In this document: piece by piece, positions 27,358 to 40,435 of the stretch | Numbering within the stretch: the first letter of the stretch is position 1 | How the letters are laid out: every line of letters starts with the position of its first letter | Program-made: the position numbers and the translations under genes | The notes under the pieces: model-generated | Told to the model about the DNA's origin: nothing | Databases searched by the model: none | The model's input: the letters and a program-made list of their open reading frames with translations, nothing else | Source of the DNA: Ilex aquifolium | Lineage: Eukaryota > Streptophyta > Magnoliopsida > Aquifoliales > Aquifoliaceae | Assembly: GCA_951799425.1 (NCBI GenBank) | Contig: OX637391.1 | Location: 49,943,069 to 50,007,068 of the forward strand | DNA: 64,000 nt | Direction: 5' to 3'

Positions 27358-29965
27358 TATACTTGTACTATGACATTGCTTGTGCCTTGCTGTGATTCTG
27401 TGCTTCCATCCTCATTCCCAGTATTTCCTCTGCCTTGTGATCCCTTTACTGGTGCCCTCTGACGTGTTCTCCTGTTGTGTCCATATTCCTTACATATCAC
27501 ACATCTCACTGTTAAGTTCCTCCCAGCTACATTTTTGTCCTAGTTGCTGCATCATTAGGCTCCCTCCTCCTATTTTTCTTTGGTCTGCCTGAAAGTCTTC
27601 TCAAATGAGGAGGATCCAATGGATCACCAAGAGATGAGGGCCATTTTCTTATATCAAAAATTGGTTTAATTTGAAGTTCATGTGCCTTCAAATATGCAGC
27701 CTTCTTGAAGTTGTCATCACAAAAATCCTCAAAGTTTAGTCTCTTATGTGAAATAGCTTGAATAACATGCTTACAAGGTATGCCTGATATACCCCAAGCC
27801 ATGCAATCACATGTCTTTTCATTTAACTTGACAATGTATGTACCTGAATCCCCCATCCATTATTTCATAGCTTAGCCCCCCAGATTACAATACAGAACAG
27901 GCCCTTGACTCCACAATTGCTTTGTTCAACTTCTTTCTAATATTCTCTGTTACCAATCCCTCCCAAGATTGTCCTTTTTCTTGTCGTTGTTGCATTCGAG
28001 TCATGAACTTTGTTCTAATCCCGTTCAACAAAGTTAAAACAGGTTTGAACCTCAGCCTCCCCACCCAATTGTTAAAAGATTCTATGTGATTGTTGGTGAC
28101 ATGGTCACTCTTGATCTTATTCATCAAATGCATGCCTAGCCCATGTGTGCAATGGCAATTGAAGTAGCTACTCATATGCATCCTTTGATGTAGACTTTAA
28201 TTCCAGCATGACATCGTTTAAGTTTTCTTTGCTATATGCTCTACAAGATTTCCAGAACAACCTTCTCAACATCATACCAGAGAACTTAGCTTTGAAGTTG
28301 CTGAATAGATGCCTACAACATCTGTGATAAGATGCTTGAGGAAATAAGTTCCTTAATACCCTTTCCAATCCCGAAGTTAAGAAGCAAAATAGGTGAACTA
28401 AAAAATAGGTAAAGTAAAAAATAAGTAAAGTAAAAAATCATTCAAGGTAAAGTAATGATTCAAGGTAAAGTATTGAAATTTTATGGACCTTCTGTTGGTC
28501 AGACATGAAGCATAATGGATGTGCATCATGTCCAATGAAATCTGCAATATGACCAAGGAAAAATGACCAGCTATCTGTCAGTTCACTTTCAACCACTGCA
28601 AATGCCACAGGGAATATACCATTATTCCCATCAAGAGCTACTGCCGATAGTAAAACACCCCCAAATGTACCCTTGAGATAGCAACCATCCAAGCCTATAA
28701 AAGGTCTACAATCACTCAAGAAACCAACTACCAATGCGTGGATAGCAATGAATATTCTCTTGAAAGGTATTCTTCCAGGATTTAATTGATCACTTGTTTC
28801 CATGGCAACAATGCTCCCTAGATTACTCCTAAGTATCTCATTACCATACTTTCTCAACTTCTCCTATGATTTACCATGATTTCCATCAATGTCATCAAGA
28901 TCTTTCCTTTTAGCTCTATAACATCTCATTATATGGGGTTCAATTTGAAACTTAGTATTAATAGACTCTTGCACTGAGCCCACCTTGATTAGAGGATTCG
29001 CTTTAAAATCATGCATCATCACTTTTGCAATCCATGTATATGTTGCTTCAGTACAAACTGTATCCCTAACACATGTATGATCACCTCTCAATGTTTTCAC
29101 CTTGTATGTCACACCATCCCGAAGGGGGGATGCATGAATCCTCCAATTGCAACCACCATTTCCACAATGACATGTCACACTTGTTTTCTCATTTTTGTCC
29201 CTAATTAATTTAAAACCCTCTTGCATAGCATAATCTCTAAGAATCTCTCGAAAGTGATGCACATATCTAAACAAATGGTTAACTTCAAACTTGATAGTCC
29301 CATCAGGTTGTCTTTGAAACTCTCTACCGTAACTGTTCATATCAAATACCCTAGTAGTAGCCTTCTCTCTAACTGTATGCACATTATCATCGCTGGATGC
29401 AGAATAACCAGCATGTTCATCACTCCCAGAATCATAATCTGATAGCCCATCATCACCATTATCTAACTCTATTTCTTGCATGCGGCCTTTACACATTACG
29501 CGATTATCCCATAACATCATCAGGCTCAAAGCCACCATCAGCATTTTCATCACCCCTTATATGTTCATTTTCACCAACAGTCCCATGTGGAACTGCAGTA
29601 CCAATTTGCCTTCTAGTTCCAAACGGGACTGACATGCTATTACTCATGGCCTCAATTGTGACAAATAAGTCAATTGTATGCATATTTTTATTCAGTGCAA
29701 ACATGGTTATCAAATCATCATCAGTAATGACTTCCGTTCTCCTTTTTTTCCTAGGCACATTATAAAAGCAGTGTATTGATAAGCTAACATCTGCGAACAT
29801 ATCATCTAATGTAGTTGCACACACATCAACTAACATGTCACAATGACGGTAATGATTTGGATCCACATTCTTAACCACATTGACTATAATACCATAATGG
29901 ATAGCTATATTATGATATGCTTCACAACCTGTTATTGTTGTAATCACATGAACACAAAAATGCAA
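27358..29965 (-). pseudogene. MULE transposase pseudogene
   Basis: The domains lie in normal MuDR order on the minus strand. First comes an N-terminal PB1-like region (29965-29510, with DDDLITMF). Next is an acidic linker and DNA-binding zinc region (29500-28864, CGNGGCNW and HTC). The DDE core follows (28860-28500: GLDGCYLKG, MSDQQK; then HIESFNNWVG near 28075). A SWIM finger is next (27856-27527, CDCMAWGISGIPCKH), then a zinc-knuckle tail to 27358. Disablements seen are a frame change near 29505, an in-frame TAG at 28863-28861, and a splice acceptor before 28370 that lacks AG. There is also a TAG just before 28168, a frameshift near 28130, a stop plus frame change at 27857-27885, and a frame change near 27527. 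The last knuckle Cys reads Arg. The catalytic residues themselves are still recognisable. Confidence 0.88.
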
Positions 29966-30154
29966 AATAACTCAGAAATAGCAAATGTGTAATTAGAAAT
30001 AATAAGAAATAGTAAAATAACTGAGAGCTAGCATATATCAATTAATAAACCCAAACACATATAATGTTTCAATTTACAAATTAGAGGTGAAAGAAGTGAC
30101 ATAATAATTTTATGGGATTCTTGGTGGAAAAGAGGTCACATGGTAAAAACTTTC

Positions 30155-30342
30155 TTTTTTTGGTCAGACCATCCGGTATTCGAAAGTCACTTTGGACTCC
30201 GATTAATCTGGATTCGAGCCGGGTAGGACCACAAGGGCGGCAAAGCTCTCCCTACCGAGCGCAGCTGCGTTCCCAAGATTCGAACTCGAGACCTTTGTTA
30301 AGATAGAACAGTCCCTTACCAACTGATCTAACGCTCGTTGGT
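30155..30342 (-). mobile_element. tRNA-derived SINE inserted in the MULE
   Basis: Read on the minus strand, the element has an RNA-polymerase-III A box (TAGATCAGTTGG, 30319-30330) and a B box (GGTCTCGAGTTCGAATC, around 30278-30293). It ends in an A-rich tail (ACCAAAAAAA). It is flanked by a 17-bp duplication with one mismatch, ACATGGTAAAAACTTTC at 30138-30154 and ACATGGTAAAGACTTTC at 30343-30359. At 188 bp it has normal plant SINE size. Confidence 0.85.
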
Positions 30343-31324
30343 ACATGGTAAAGACTTTCACGTAGGAAGCCTTGGAGATGGATTTAAGGATATTAAAAGC
30401 ATTGGAAGAAAAGAAAGTATGGTGGGCCATAAAAGTAGGTGAAATTCTTATTCATTTGAAAGCAATTCTTAGCTTGCTAGTTGCAGAAGAAGACTTGAAG
30501 TCTTTGCTAGTGGTAGGGCCCACCAATTGATGGTGGTTGGAAAGATTATGAAGACTTTGTGTAATGTATGAGATTCTTGGGTTAGAATTTCTGTAGGCAC
30601 GCAAAGGGAAAACATTTTCTAGTGGAAAATTAGACTCACCATTTGAAGATAAAATAATATTATTATGTTAATTATGGAAAGGATCAACAAATTTGAAGAA
30701 AACAACAAATTTTAGGGAAAACACAACATAATCCAATTTGTAAAAGCCCTAATTTCATGCTAATGTTTTTTCACGGTAATATTTTTTTAGAAAACAATAA
30801 ATTTCACACATGCCTTAGTATTATATGCTCTAATCCAAAAGCCCTAATTAGTATGAAACCATGACTAACTTCAACTCCCGTGTATGACAAACAACGAAGG
30901 AGGGCTATTCGTCTTTCCTTGAATTTCTTTCTTGATAACCTTCTCGTATTTTCTGTGGATTAGGGCTTAGTTGGAAGAGAAGAACGAAAGAGAAATAGGA
31001 TTATGTGGTTTCATTCTCTGTCAAAGAGAAGCTCAGTTAGAGAAGAGGAATAAAAGAATGACTTATGACTATTCAGATTTTCATAACTAGGGTTCCCACT
31101 TTATATATGTGAGATTAAAAGAGGGTTTTGTTAAACGATGGTTTGGTTAAAAGTAGTCTCGCAATATTAAATAGTCTGGCAATTATGTAAAATTGTCATT
31201 TTCATTAACGTCGTTATTTGACAAATTCTGACAGGGGTACCAGTGATATTTTGGAAAATCAAGAGGGTGTCTCTGTAATTAGACCAATCTATGGGGGTGT
31301 CAGTGCAATTTACCCAAAAGATAT

Positions 31325-32935
31325 TTAATTTGAGCTCAAATCAAGGGCAGAGCTATAAATTTATTTTAGGGTGGGTAATTTTAACTATAAATTCTAATTT
31401 ATATCTCTGAATTGATAAAATACAATAATGAATTTAAATCTTTTTACATAAAAGTCTAAGATAGAAAAGTAGAGGCCAATCAAAGGTCAATATTATCAAT
31501 TAATTTTACTTTTTTTACAAACACAAAAAAAAAAAAAAAAAAGCCTTAAATGCGCAAATCAAGACCAACCACGGACAAGCCTAGCACAACAAAAAATATT
31601 AAACTTGTAATTACAGAACAATTATAGCTTATATTCTAAAAGTGCTATTCCAATAAGAAATCAAACCAAACAAAGGGGAAAATTATGTGAACAAATAATG
31701 AGGTTACTAAAAAAATTATAAGCGGCGTTATCGTAGAATTACCGGACTTCAAATAAAGGCAAGTCATAATTCGTCAAAATCTCTGAAGAGTAACATAGTC
31801 GTCAATTTTGTCTTCTTCTCTCTTGTTTTTTATACTTATAATTTTATTTTTATTACATATATAGTGACCCTAATTATAATAAAATAACAAAAGAATCTTC
31901 TAATTTTTTTTTTCAAATAATTATCATATGACCGCTTATGTGTTCAAAATTCTTCCAAACATATCTAGAACGTGCTTGCAATGTGATCATATAATTGTAA
32001 AAATAATAACAATGTCATCACGTAATTGAAACACCTATTCTAAAAAATTATGTCATCATAATGTATCTTCTTTTTCATAAATATAGATCGTCAGATATGT
32101 CCACTAAAAAAAGATGACATGTTCTCGATTAACGTACTCATTAATTAGTGGTTCGGAGGTACATTAAGATATATTTACTAATAACAGCTGAATTCAGTGT
32201 ATCTCTGGAACAGATACTAAGATACATTAAGACATCTCTTCGATTAGCTACACAATTAACACCATAATGAACATACGTTTAAACCTCTTCACCTACTTCA
32301 TGGAAATATTTCCTTTATAAATAAAGTATCACAAAACTAGAATAGAAACACAAAAAATAATGGATCAGTCAAGGGAGCAAAGAATACAGAGTAACATACA
32401 AATGCTTACATGTTTCCTCAACGAAGCACACGTCAAACAAGATCGCATACAAAAAAATATCGACTGCTTGGAATCCCAACTGTACATGCCCAACAAACAA
32501 CGAGACGAACATGTACCTAAACCTACAAACGCCATTACAAGCACACAAATATATAAAACCAAACACAATTCAAAATTATGTAAATTATAATGAACATGTA
32601 CCTAAACCTACTAACGAATACGTAAATTTAACTATTGTCATGTAATTTGTGTCTCTACCAAATCAATGCTTAAGATAAACGACTGGTATATTCTAAATTG
32701 CTTGGTTCACGAATTTATAATTCAAAACTGATAGGTAACACCACAAAATCCTTAATAACAAAAAAAAAACTAACTGTATTTTAGGCTGAAATCATGTGAT
32801 GAGGGAAAAGTAAGTAATGAAAACACACTAATTATCCAACCCCTATACGTTCGCGTCCATACAGGGATCGGACCGCATGCAATTTTTTTAAAAATACGAA
32901 AGACCTTTTTAGATATTAAAAATCCGATAAGAATT
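31325..32935. other. AT-rich intergenic DNA
   Basis: No recognised gene or element boundaries. It includes an A18-type run near 31528-31545. A small open frame at 32360-32590 is listed separately. Confidence 0.45.
32360..32590 (+). CDS. Unrecognised small ORF, 76 residues, possibly not a gene
   Basis: The ORF opens with MDQSREQRIQSNIQML and continues with a Gln/Asn/Lys-rich, heptad-like stretch (about residues 8-50) that could form a coiled coil. A TATAAATAAAG sequence lies about 45 bp upstream of the ATG. I recognise no family and see no downstream exon. It may be a remnant of a mobile-element protein or a chance frame. Confidence 0.2.
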   Translation: MDQSREQRIQSNIQMLTCFLNEAHVKQDRIQKNIDCLESQLYMPNKQRDEHVPKPTNAITSTQIYKTKHNSKLCKL

Positions 32936-32939
32936 AAAA

Positions 32940-33790
32940 TTAGTTTTGATAAGGATGAGATTTTGGGCATGGGCTGCCATTATCAAGGAACCCAATAAAC
33001 CCAGGAAATACTTGCTTGCGTAACGGCCCAAATAGGAGTGCCCACAGCCTGTCCACGCCGAGAGCAGAGTGGACCGAACCCAAAGGATAAAGCCCAACAG
33101 TATTAGAAGATCTAAAGTCCAACCCAGCCCTAACCCAATCCAGCCGAAGGACAGCTCTGGATAAAGGAGCCCAGTCCAATGCCTATCCTGGAGCACTCTC
33201 GTCGCGCCACGTGCCCTGAGGATAGAGGGACCACTTCTGACACCCATGACAATCGCGCAATCCCTGATGTAGAAGGTGTTGGTGCGCATAACCATCCAGG
33301 GATCGTGCGTACAGCGGCGCCATATGACAGAGATTCCTACAGGACAAAAGTAGAAGGGCTCACAAAATCAGCAAAAAAAAAGAAGAATCAGCAAAAAAGA
33401 AGAAGGAGCAACAGGAAACCCTAGAGGGATAACTCGTATAAATAGGACACTGTTACCTAACGGAAATCTTCTTCTTCTTCTTCCTCAATCCCAATACCAA
33501 GTGATCAACACAGCAAATCTTATCTGGGGATGGTCCTTGTAAAAACCCTGAGCCAGTAATATTATTGTACTCACAAAAACATAGAGTAATATACAATTCC
33601 AAGGAGCAAGAGACTCTTTTATAGTGGATGTAGCCTTAGTCTTCGGTTAAGGTGAACCACTTACATCGTGTTTTTGAGTTCTTCTCACTGTTCTATTCAT
33701 TTTAGCCTCCACATTTACTCTGTACACCTTTTGGGCCGAGGGTCCTCGGTTTGGACTTGGGCTGTCGTAATCCGAGCACCATCAAGTTTA
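32940..33790 (+). mobile_element. LTR-like fragment (probable solo LTR of a Ty3/gypsy-type element)
   Basis: A GC-richer island of about 850 bp in AT-rich surroundings has the architecture of a plant LTR. There is a long U3-like region, TATAAATA at 33437-33444, then a CTTCTTCTTCTTCTTCC leader and a T/C-rich tail with TTCTTCTCACTG. No flanking internal region, primer site or target duplication was identified, so ends are approximate. Confidence 0.45.
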
Positions 33791-34042
33791 CACACCAAAG
33801 AATAGACCATAGCCTAATTAACTAAAAAAAAGAGAGAAAGAACTCATTATTAAGGTACAAACAATTAAAGGGCACGACTGATCCCATATGATGATGTGCA
33901 TCCAAAACGCAACAAATCATATGCTTGGGTCAGCTCTTCATGATCACATTCTTAGTTGTCTTGCCGCATCCTGCGGTTAATTATTAATGCAAATACACAA
34001 CTGATCAGTTACACCAAAAGCCATTAGCACATGGCCATTGTT

Positions 34043-34049
34043 TTATAAA
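34043..34049 (+). promoter_or_regulatory. TATA box upstream of phytoglobin exon 1
   Basis: TATAAAT lies about 85 bp upstream of the ATG at 34129, in the position expected for the original phytoglobin promoter. Confidence 0.5.
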
Positions 34050-34128
34050 TATGAATCCCATCTCCTCTTACCCATGCAAGGTCAGAATTGCATAAAGCCA
34101 AAAATACGACAGAATTTGAGAGAGAGAG

Positions 34129-34658
<530 letters not shown>

Positions 34659-35168
34659 TGAACTCACCATACACTGCACTCAGCTGTTATCCTTGAGAGA
34701 GAGAGAGAGAGATCTGAGAAAGAGAGAAAGAGACTAGTGTGTGTGGATGGATTGGGTAGACTTCGACCATGGAGATATGAAAAGAGACGTGGCATGCATT
34801 TGTGCTTATTAAACCATTGTATAAGGTACATTATGTATCTACTAGGGTTACTCGTGCAATACATGACAATCTTGTACCATTTCTTTTACTACGGTGAAAA
34901 TACAAGTGAGTTGTTAAAAAGTAATTGAGTTAATTAATTGTAGTTAAAAAGTTAAAATATAAATATATAGAGTTTTAATAATTAAAAAGTTAATATGTAA
35001 TTATAAGATAAGTTGTCGAATTTAAATAATGTAAATTGTAACTTCGAAAACCTCAGAGGTAAAGTTTATTTATTTTTAAATGCAAGTGTATTTTTGATAA
35101 AATACCTTAAATTTTGTTTTTCGTTTCTAACAAATTCTGTTATGACAAATATATTTACTACATTAACA

Positions 35169-35260
35169 CAGGGCCGGCCCAAAGAAAACTAGGGCCCTAA
35201 GCGAAAGTGTTAAATAGACCCTTATCAAAATTTATTAAATATAAATATAATATATGATTA
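35169..35260 (+). mobile_element. Left end of a hAT element (relic)
   Basis: CAGGGCCGGCCCAAAGAAAAC followed by GGGCCCTAAGCGAAAG matches the terminus and subterminal sequence of the complete hAT at 23689-26163. No matching right end was found, so the element is truncated or rearranged. Sequence to about 36260 is AT-rich and may partly be its interior. A (GA)n patch lies at 35915-35932. Confidence 0.55.
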
Positions 35261-36259
35261 AAATTTTATTTAAAAATTATTCTTTTCATTTTTTGTGATG
35301 CAAAATTAGTAATCAAATTTTTATATTCGAGGTTTGCTAGTTTTACTAATCCATTCAATGACATAATTGATCGTAAATAAGATTGAATGAATTTTAATTT
35401 TGAAAAAACTTGACATTTTTCAAACTAAAAATTCTTGTGAACAAAATATATTTAAAAATAGAAAATAATTATACTAAGAGAATAATCTAATATATTATAA
35501 AAGTCAATAAGAATTAAACAATAGCACATGATAAATAGAAATTGTATAAGCTTTCAATTGATGATTTGTTTGCCTCCCAAATCATCTACTATTTCAAACC
35601 TTCACAATAAAAAAGAATAATTGCATTAAATTAATCCTATCAATAAAAATATTAAAAAAATAAATTGTTAATCAAATAAACATGTACCTTTTTAATTTAA
35701 TCTAGATTGCAAAAAAAAGATATATAATTATGTTTAGAGCAATGGAATTGAGATATAATTTAACGATATAATTAGGAGACATAATGCGTTGTGATCAATG
35801 GAGTGATAGTCACATTTAATGTTGCAATGAGTTCCATAATTAAGTGCACTTTACTAGCATCTATTGGTCATAATAGCATTAGTGTTATGTTTATGAACTT
35901 TTTTTTCTTTGGCAGAGAGAGAGAGAGAGAGACAGTAGAGAAAGAGAAGAGAGTCTAGAGTATAGATAATAAACTTTTAAGCTTTAGTGGTGAAAAATTG
36001 ATTTTTGCTTTTTTTTTTAAAACTTCTAAACAGTGTTGTCGAACTAGATTGGACCGAACCGAATGATCGAACTAGTTAAACCGTGGACCAGGACCTAAAA
36101 CAGTTCAATTCTTTAATTAGCATGCTTAAGGAAACAAACAATTGTGAAACTGGCCCCATGGACGGATTTTGTAAATCGGACGGATGGAAATTCGAGTCAG
36201 GCCACGAACAACCACTCCGTCTCTCTAACTCAGGCGACTTGAAGGCTTGAATCTCCTCC

Positions 36260-36905
36260 CTTCCTTTTGATGATGCACAAAATTGGTTTGCACATCACTT
36301 GTCAATTAAGTAATATAAAAATGTAGTAGAGTAGAGGGAGAGAGAGGACAAAGTTTATAGTGGTTCGGTCAAGGTGACCTACGTCCACTTTGAATGGCAA
36401 GGGTCGCCGGGATTTTATTAACTCCGGTGTGGAGAGAGAGCAGAGAATTACAAGCTTGGAGAGGGAGAGGAAAGATTTGCCTGAATGAGTGTGATACCCC
36501 CCAAGTGTTGGTGGGGCTTACATTTTATAGTAGTTGCCTCATCATTAATCAAATAGTTATTCAGGCGGTCTCAACGGTTTGGGGAGACTTAAATAGTAGG
36601 TAGACGGTTTGGCGACCTCTCCTCTCTTCATCGGACAAGGGAGTTAAGGTGCACTCCAAAGGGTTTGGTCAAGCTGATTCTCTCCAAGCGGCGAGGGTAA
36701 TGTTCCCTTGGTGGCGTAGCTTCCTTGTGGGCTTGACTGGCCTGGACTCATAGGGCCTGTTGGGTCTTCTATGAGTTTGGGCTCTTTAATTAAGTTTGGG
36801 CTTTACACATGGATTTGGTCATTTGGGTCTGGCCCATCACCTTTGTTGGGCAATTTCGCCCTAAATCAATTCCACCCGAAGTACTTCGGTCTTCCTCTTC
36901 TTTAG
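36260..36905 (+). mobile_element. Probable LTR-retrotransposon fragment
   Basis: A GC-richer island contains ATAGTGGTTCGGTCAAGGTG, then CTACGTCCACTTTGAATGG, a sequence style recurrent in plant LTRs. It is followed by non-coding sequence ending near GGGCAATTTCGCCC. No primer site, polypurine tract or duplication was found. Confidence 0.3.
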
Positions 36906-37123
36906 GCGATGAACATCAACGACTCAGGTGACAACTCCTCTGCTCGATCCCTTCTGGCAACTCCTCTGGCTCAGGCGACAACTCAAGCCTCTCTCTCTCT
37001 CTCTTCCCCCACTGAATCTTACTTATATGTATATATATATGTATGTATGTATATCCAGATTATTTTGTTATATATGGATGGATGTATGAAATTATATATG
37101 GATGGCTTCAATAACGCTATACT

Positions 37124-37276
37124 GACCAAATTTTGGGACCAAATTAAGAGCCCAAATGACATGACAGCTGACTTGAGCTTCTTTATTTGGTGTCATGTCA
37201 TTTGGGCCCCAATAAAGACTCCCAATGATATGCTGTTATGTCATTTGAGCTCTTAATTTTGTCCCAAAATTTGGAC
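37124..37276. mobile_element. Short MITE with about 45-bp terminal inverted repeats
   Basis: The left arm (37124-37170) and the inverted right arm (37230-37276) share CCAAATTTTGGGAC, AAATTAAGAGC(C/T)CAAATGACAT and ACAGC with a handful of mismatches. The loop is short. A partial direct repeat of the arm (GGACCAAATTAAGAGCC) continues after the right end. Confidence 0.7.
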
Positions 37277-37348
37277 CAAATTAAGAGCCAAATACTAGAG
37301 AATGAGTTTTTCTGATGGCCTGAGTAACTTCTGACTAAGGGGGAGAAT

Positions 37349-37889
37349 TGTTAAAAAAGTGACAAGATGCCTTAGACTTTTGTGGCCTAAAAATAAGATG
37401 ACCACAATGTCTAAGGAGATGGTCACAAAAGTATTTGCTAGGATGTGTAGCTTGTCGAGCTGCTACTCCATGCGCAGATTGAATCAAATCTGGCTTTGCA
37501 TGCAAAGATCTGATTGGTTGGGCATTAGCTCTCTAGAATTTCGGTATATAGAGATGCTCAGGCATGGTTGAAGGCATCAGAAATCAGAAGCTCTCTTCTG
37601 CATACTAGAGTGTAGAGAGTTGTGAGGCATCTGACAGTTGAGTGGTATCTATGTGATATCAGTGAGATCATAGTGCATTCTCTCTAATATGAGTGAGTAT
37701 TTGCAAGACATTAAATAATTGTTCTTGTACTATTGTTTTACTCCATAGTGAGAACATCCGATCGTTGTTTGTCGTGGACGTAGACAATAACCAATCCATG
37801 TAAATCCTTGTGTCCATTTGTGTATGTCTTATTTATTTCTTGTATTTTATTGTATATCTCAATACTCAAATCGTGAATCCGTCATAACA
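37349..37889 (+). mobile_element. Copia-type 3' LTR with preceding polypurine tract
   Basis: A polypurine tract AAGGGGGAGAA (37337-37347) is followed by TGTTAAAAAAGTGACAAG and a 541-bp segment ending CGTCATAACA, giving the TG...CA ends of a Copia LTR. Only a few tens of bases of internal region precede the tract, so this is a truncated element rather than a solo LTR. Target duplication not resolved. Confidence 0.55.
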
Positions 37890-38393
37890 CTTATTGATAC
37901 TAATGCAAAGTATCTTACATTTTTTTTTCTCTTTTTTTCACTGAGAAAGTTCATCTCATAGCTGTCTGTCTCACTTTAGCTTTTTCTCCCCCTAAAACTT
38001 GACATAGAGCGGACCAATCCTTACTTAGACATGATCTTGATCATTTTGGTTTTCACCTCGAGGCATTGCATTCTCCACCAAAGTTTAATTCAATTTTTGT
38101 GATGTTTTGGCAAAAGAAAAGTGAAATATTGAATTAATATCCATTATACATAATAATTGCTATATTTTTTAGTTGCTTGATTTCCACTAAGTTGATATGA
38201 TAGGACCAAACTAAAACATCTATTTTGATCATTTTCGTAGATCACAGTTTTCTTTTAGATTCATTTCTATTTCCTTAATACTGATCGTCATGTTCAAATG
38301 AAATCATTTCATTGTTTTTTTTTTTGCAATAACCATGCTTTAGAAAATTGATCACGAAAATGATTGTAGATAACAAATGTGAGTTTATTTGGG

Positions 38394-38500
38394 TGGTGGA
38401 GAAAAAGGAAAAACAAATTGGGCGGTCGAGATTTCCGAAGCTCACTAAGAGGTCAGGAGTTCGAGTCCTATTGAAGACCGGAGTCTTACAATGGAACCAA
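38394..38500 (+). repeat. SINE-like repeat family, copy 1
   Basis: GGGCGGTCGAGAT...CTCACTAAGAGGTCAGGAGTTCGAGTCC, then GAAGACCGGAGTCTTAC. The GGTCAGGAGTTCGAGTCC segment resembles a pol-III B box. Three degenerate relatives follow at about 38640, 39045 and 40695. Confidence 0.45.
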
Positions 38501-38621
38501 TACATAATTTTTTTCCAAATCGAATATTTGAATTTAGTCCTCAACTTTATGCATATTAGCTTCCATTCTCATTTTCAGGAGTATATAGCTTGGATATATC
38601 CATACACATTAAAAAAAATGA

Positions 38622-38745
38622 TGCTAAATTAGTGGTAAAAGAAGTCCAAGTCAATGTCAACGATGATCCACGACGAAGGAGAACCACACCTTCAAAAGTC
38701 AAGAGTTTTGAATTCGATTGAGACATGACCTCAATATGGACCCCC
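38622..38745 (+). repeat. SINE-like repeat family, copy 2
   Basis: TTAGTGGTAAAAGAAGTCCAA (A-box-like), then TCAATGTCAACGATGAT...GTCAAGAGTTTTGAATTCGA (B-box-like) and GACATGACCTCAATATGG. Weak copy. Confidence 0.4.
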
Positions 38746-39042
38746 TCTAAATGGCCTCCTTCCTTGCCCTTAAAGTCGCAGGTTCAAACCTCGTCATCTC
38801 CCTCCATGTAATAATGACTGATCAAAAAAATATAGGACTGCACATGTGTTCAATTTTAAAAATTATTGCACATGACATGAGATACACTCCAATCCATTTG
38901 AGCAACAAAAACATATGCAATCGTATTCCTTGATAATAAGGACTGAAATAAACTAAAGGATCAAATCATGCCACATATTACCATCATTGAGATAAATCAT
39001 TGATCATCAAAAGATATCCAACAAATCATGGATATCTTCTAC

Positions 39043-39188
39043 AGAAAGTCCAAGTCAAGGTCACTGGTCATAGAAATGATTATTGAGAAATCCTATGAAA
39101 TAATTCTGATGATAAGGGACTCTTCAACCTCATTAGTTAGGTTAGGAATCCTAGTCTCTATGGAGAAAAGGCTTCAATAATATATCCA
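39043..39188 (+). repeat. SINE-like repeat family, copy 3
   Basis: AAAGTCCAAGTCAAGGTCACT, then CTGATGATAAGGGACTC, CCTCATTAGTTAGG and GGAGAAAAGGCTTCAATAAT align in order with copy 4 at 40695-40810. Confidence 0.5.
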
Positions 39189-39510
39189 TATCACGGGTAA
39201 GGCTAGTATCAATCGTGCCTCCATTAATCTCGACAATCAATTTTGAATTAAATAATATGTAATTATTAATCAAAAAATAATAAATAATAAAAAATTATAA
39301 AATAACAATTACATAGTCGCCCAATTTTATTAGTTGAATGCCCATGAATATGAGAGGCCACTTTTATGCAAAAGCATTTCTTTGAGGAGTTTTGTCTTTC
39401 TATAATCTTTCTATATGCTAATTCTTCGAGGACAGCTTGGATTTTTCTTGAAATAACAATAGTTGACGTTTGTTCAATATATTGTAAAGCCAAAAAAATT
39501 GTAACACTAA

Positions 39511-40081
39511 GAACATCTCTAACCAGACTCAAATTTAGACTCAAATTTTAGTCTAAATTTGATTTAGTATAGAACACTCCAATGAAAAAACTTAAATATC
39601 TACTCAGATCTTTTAAAAAAATTTCTTACTATCTTAAAACTCATTTTTCTAATTTTTCCCACCAAAATATTTTATCGCCCATTTTCTTGTCTTCATTCCC
39701 TCCCCAATATTAAAACAGAAAAGAAAAGGCTCCTCAATATTAAAACATGTTTCTTACAAACTTCACCAATATTAACCAAAAGAAAAATCAAGAATAGTAA
39801 CCTCTTTAAGTGGTAGATTCGTAAGCTTTTTACCGCCTAAAACAAGAGAATTTTTTAAAATATCTACTTAATATCAACTAATAGTATTTCTTTAAAAAAA
39901 ATAAATTAACAGTATTTCTTTTTTTGTGAATAAATAAATTTGTTTTTAAAAAAAGAACTAACAGTATTTCTTGTCTTCAATTCCGTCTAAAGCAACTTCT
40001 GTCTAAAACAATTCCGTATGTGTGTGAGAGAGAGAGGGATTGTTTTAGAATTACAGTTTATGAAAGAGAAAAAGGTTGAAG

Positions 40082-40132
<51 letters not shown>

Positions 40133-40435
40133 AAAAATTACCCTCGAAGAATAGAGGCAAGGAGAGGCGGTGTGGTCGACGGCAATGACAGCGACTTTGA
40201 AGATAAAGGTAGGAGAGGCAAGAACTTGTTTGGTCCAAGGAGTTTTTTAGATTTGCATAAGATAAAAAGTTACTGTTTGAAATTAGATATATGATTTGAG
40301 TCTCCTTTAATTTAGGTCCTAAATAAGTTTTACCTTGATTTAGTGAAAGTTTGAGTCTAAAGTTGGAGAAGTTTTGGGTCATTTTGACTCAAATTTAAAT
40401 TTGAATCTAGATTTGAGTCAGAGTTGGAGATGTTT
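39511..40435. mobile_element. PIF/Harbinger-like non-autonomous element with 3-bp duplication
   Basis: The left end GAACATCTCTAACC and the inverted right end AAACATCTCCAACTC begin terminal inverted repeats of about 50 bp, with shared GACTCAAAT(T/C)TAGA and following blocks. Flanking TAA occurs on both sides (39508-39510 and 40436-40438). Three-base TAA/TTA duplications are typical of PIF/Harbinger. A (TA)n(GA)n tract lies inside at about 40082-40132. Non-coding. Confidence 0.6.

Larger units (their letters stand above)
27200..31315 (-). mobile_element. Complete but decayed MULE with perfect 9-bp target-site duplication
   Basis: The ends are GGGTAAATTACACTGATAC (left) and, read on the minus strand at the right, GGGTAAATTGCACTGACAC, with two mismatches in 19. 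The 9-bp duplication AAAAGATAT lies at 27191-27199 and 31316-31324. The 4,116-bp element encodes a MuDR-type transposase pseudogene on the minus strand and carries a SINE insertion near its 5' side. Confidence 0.92.

Noticed and set aside
29397-29765. Plus-strand 122-residue frame
   Set aside because: Antisense shadow of the MULE transposase pseudogene N-terminal region.
33179-33424. Plus-strand 81-residue frame, and minus-strand frames around 32909-33295
   Set aside because: They lie in an LTR-like non-coding island and match no protein.
38440-38470. Possible tRNA gene (GTTCGAGTCC B-box-like sequence)
   Set aside because: No cloverleaf could be built around it. The surrounding repeat family explains the motif better.
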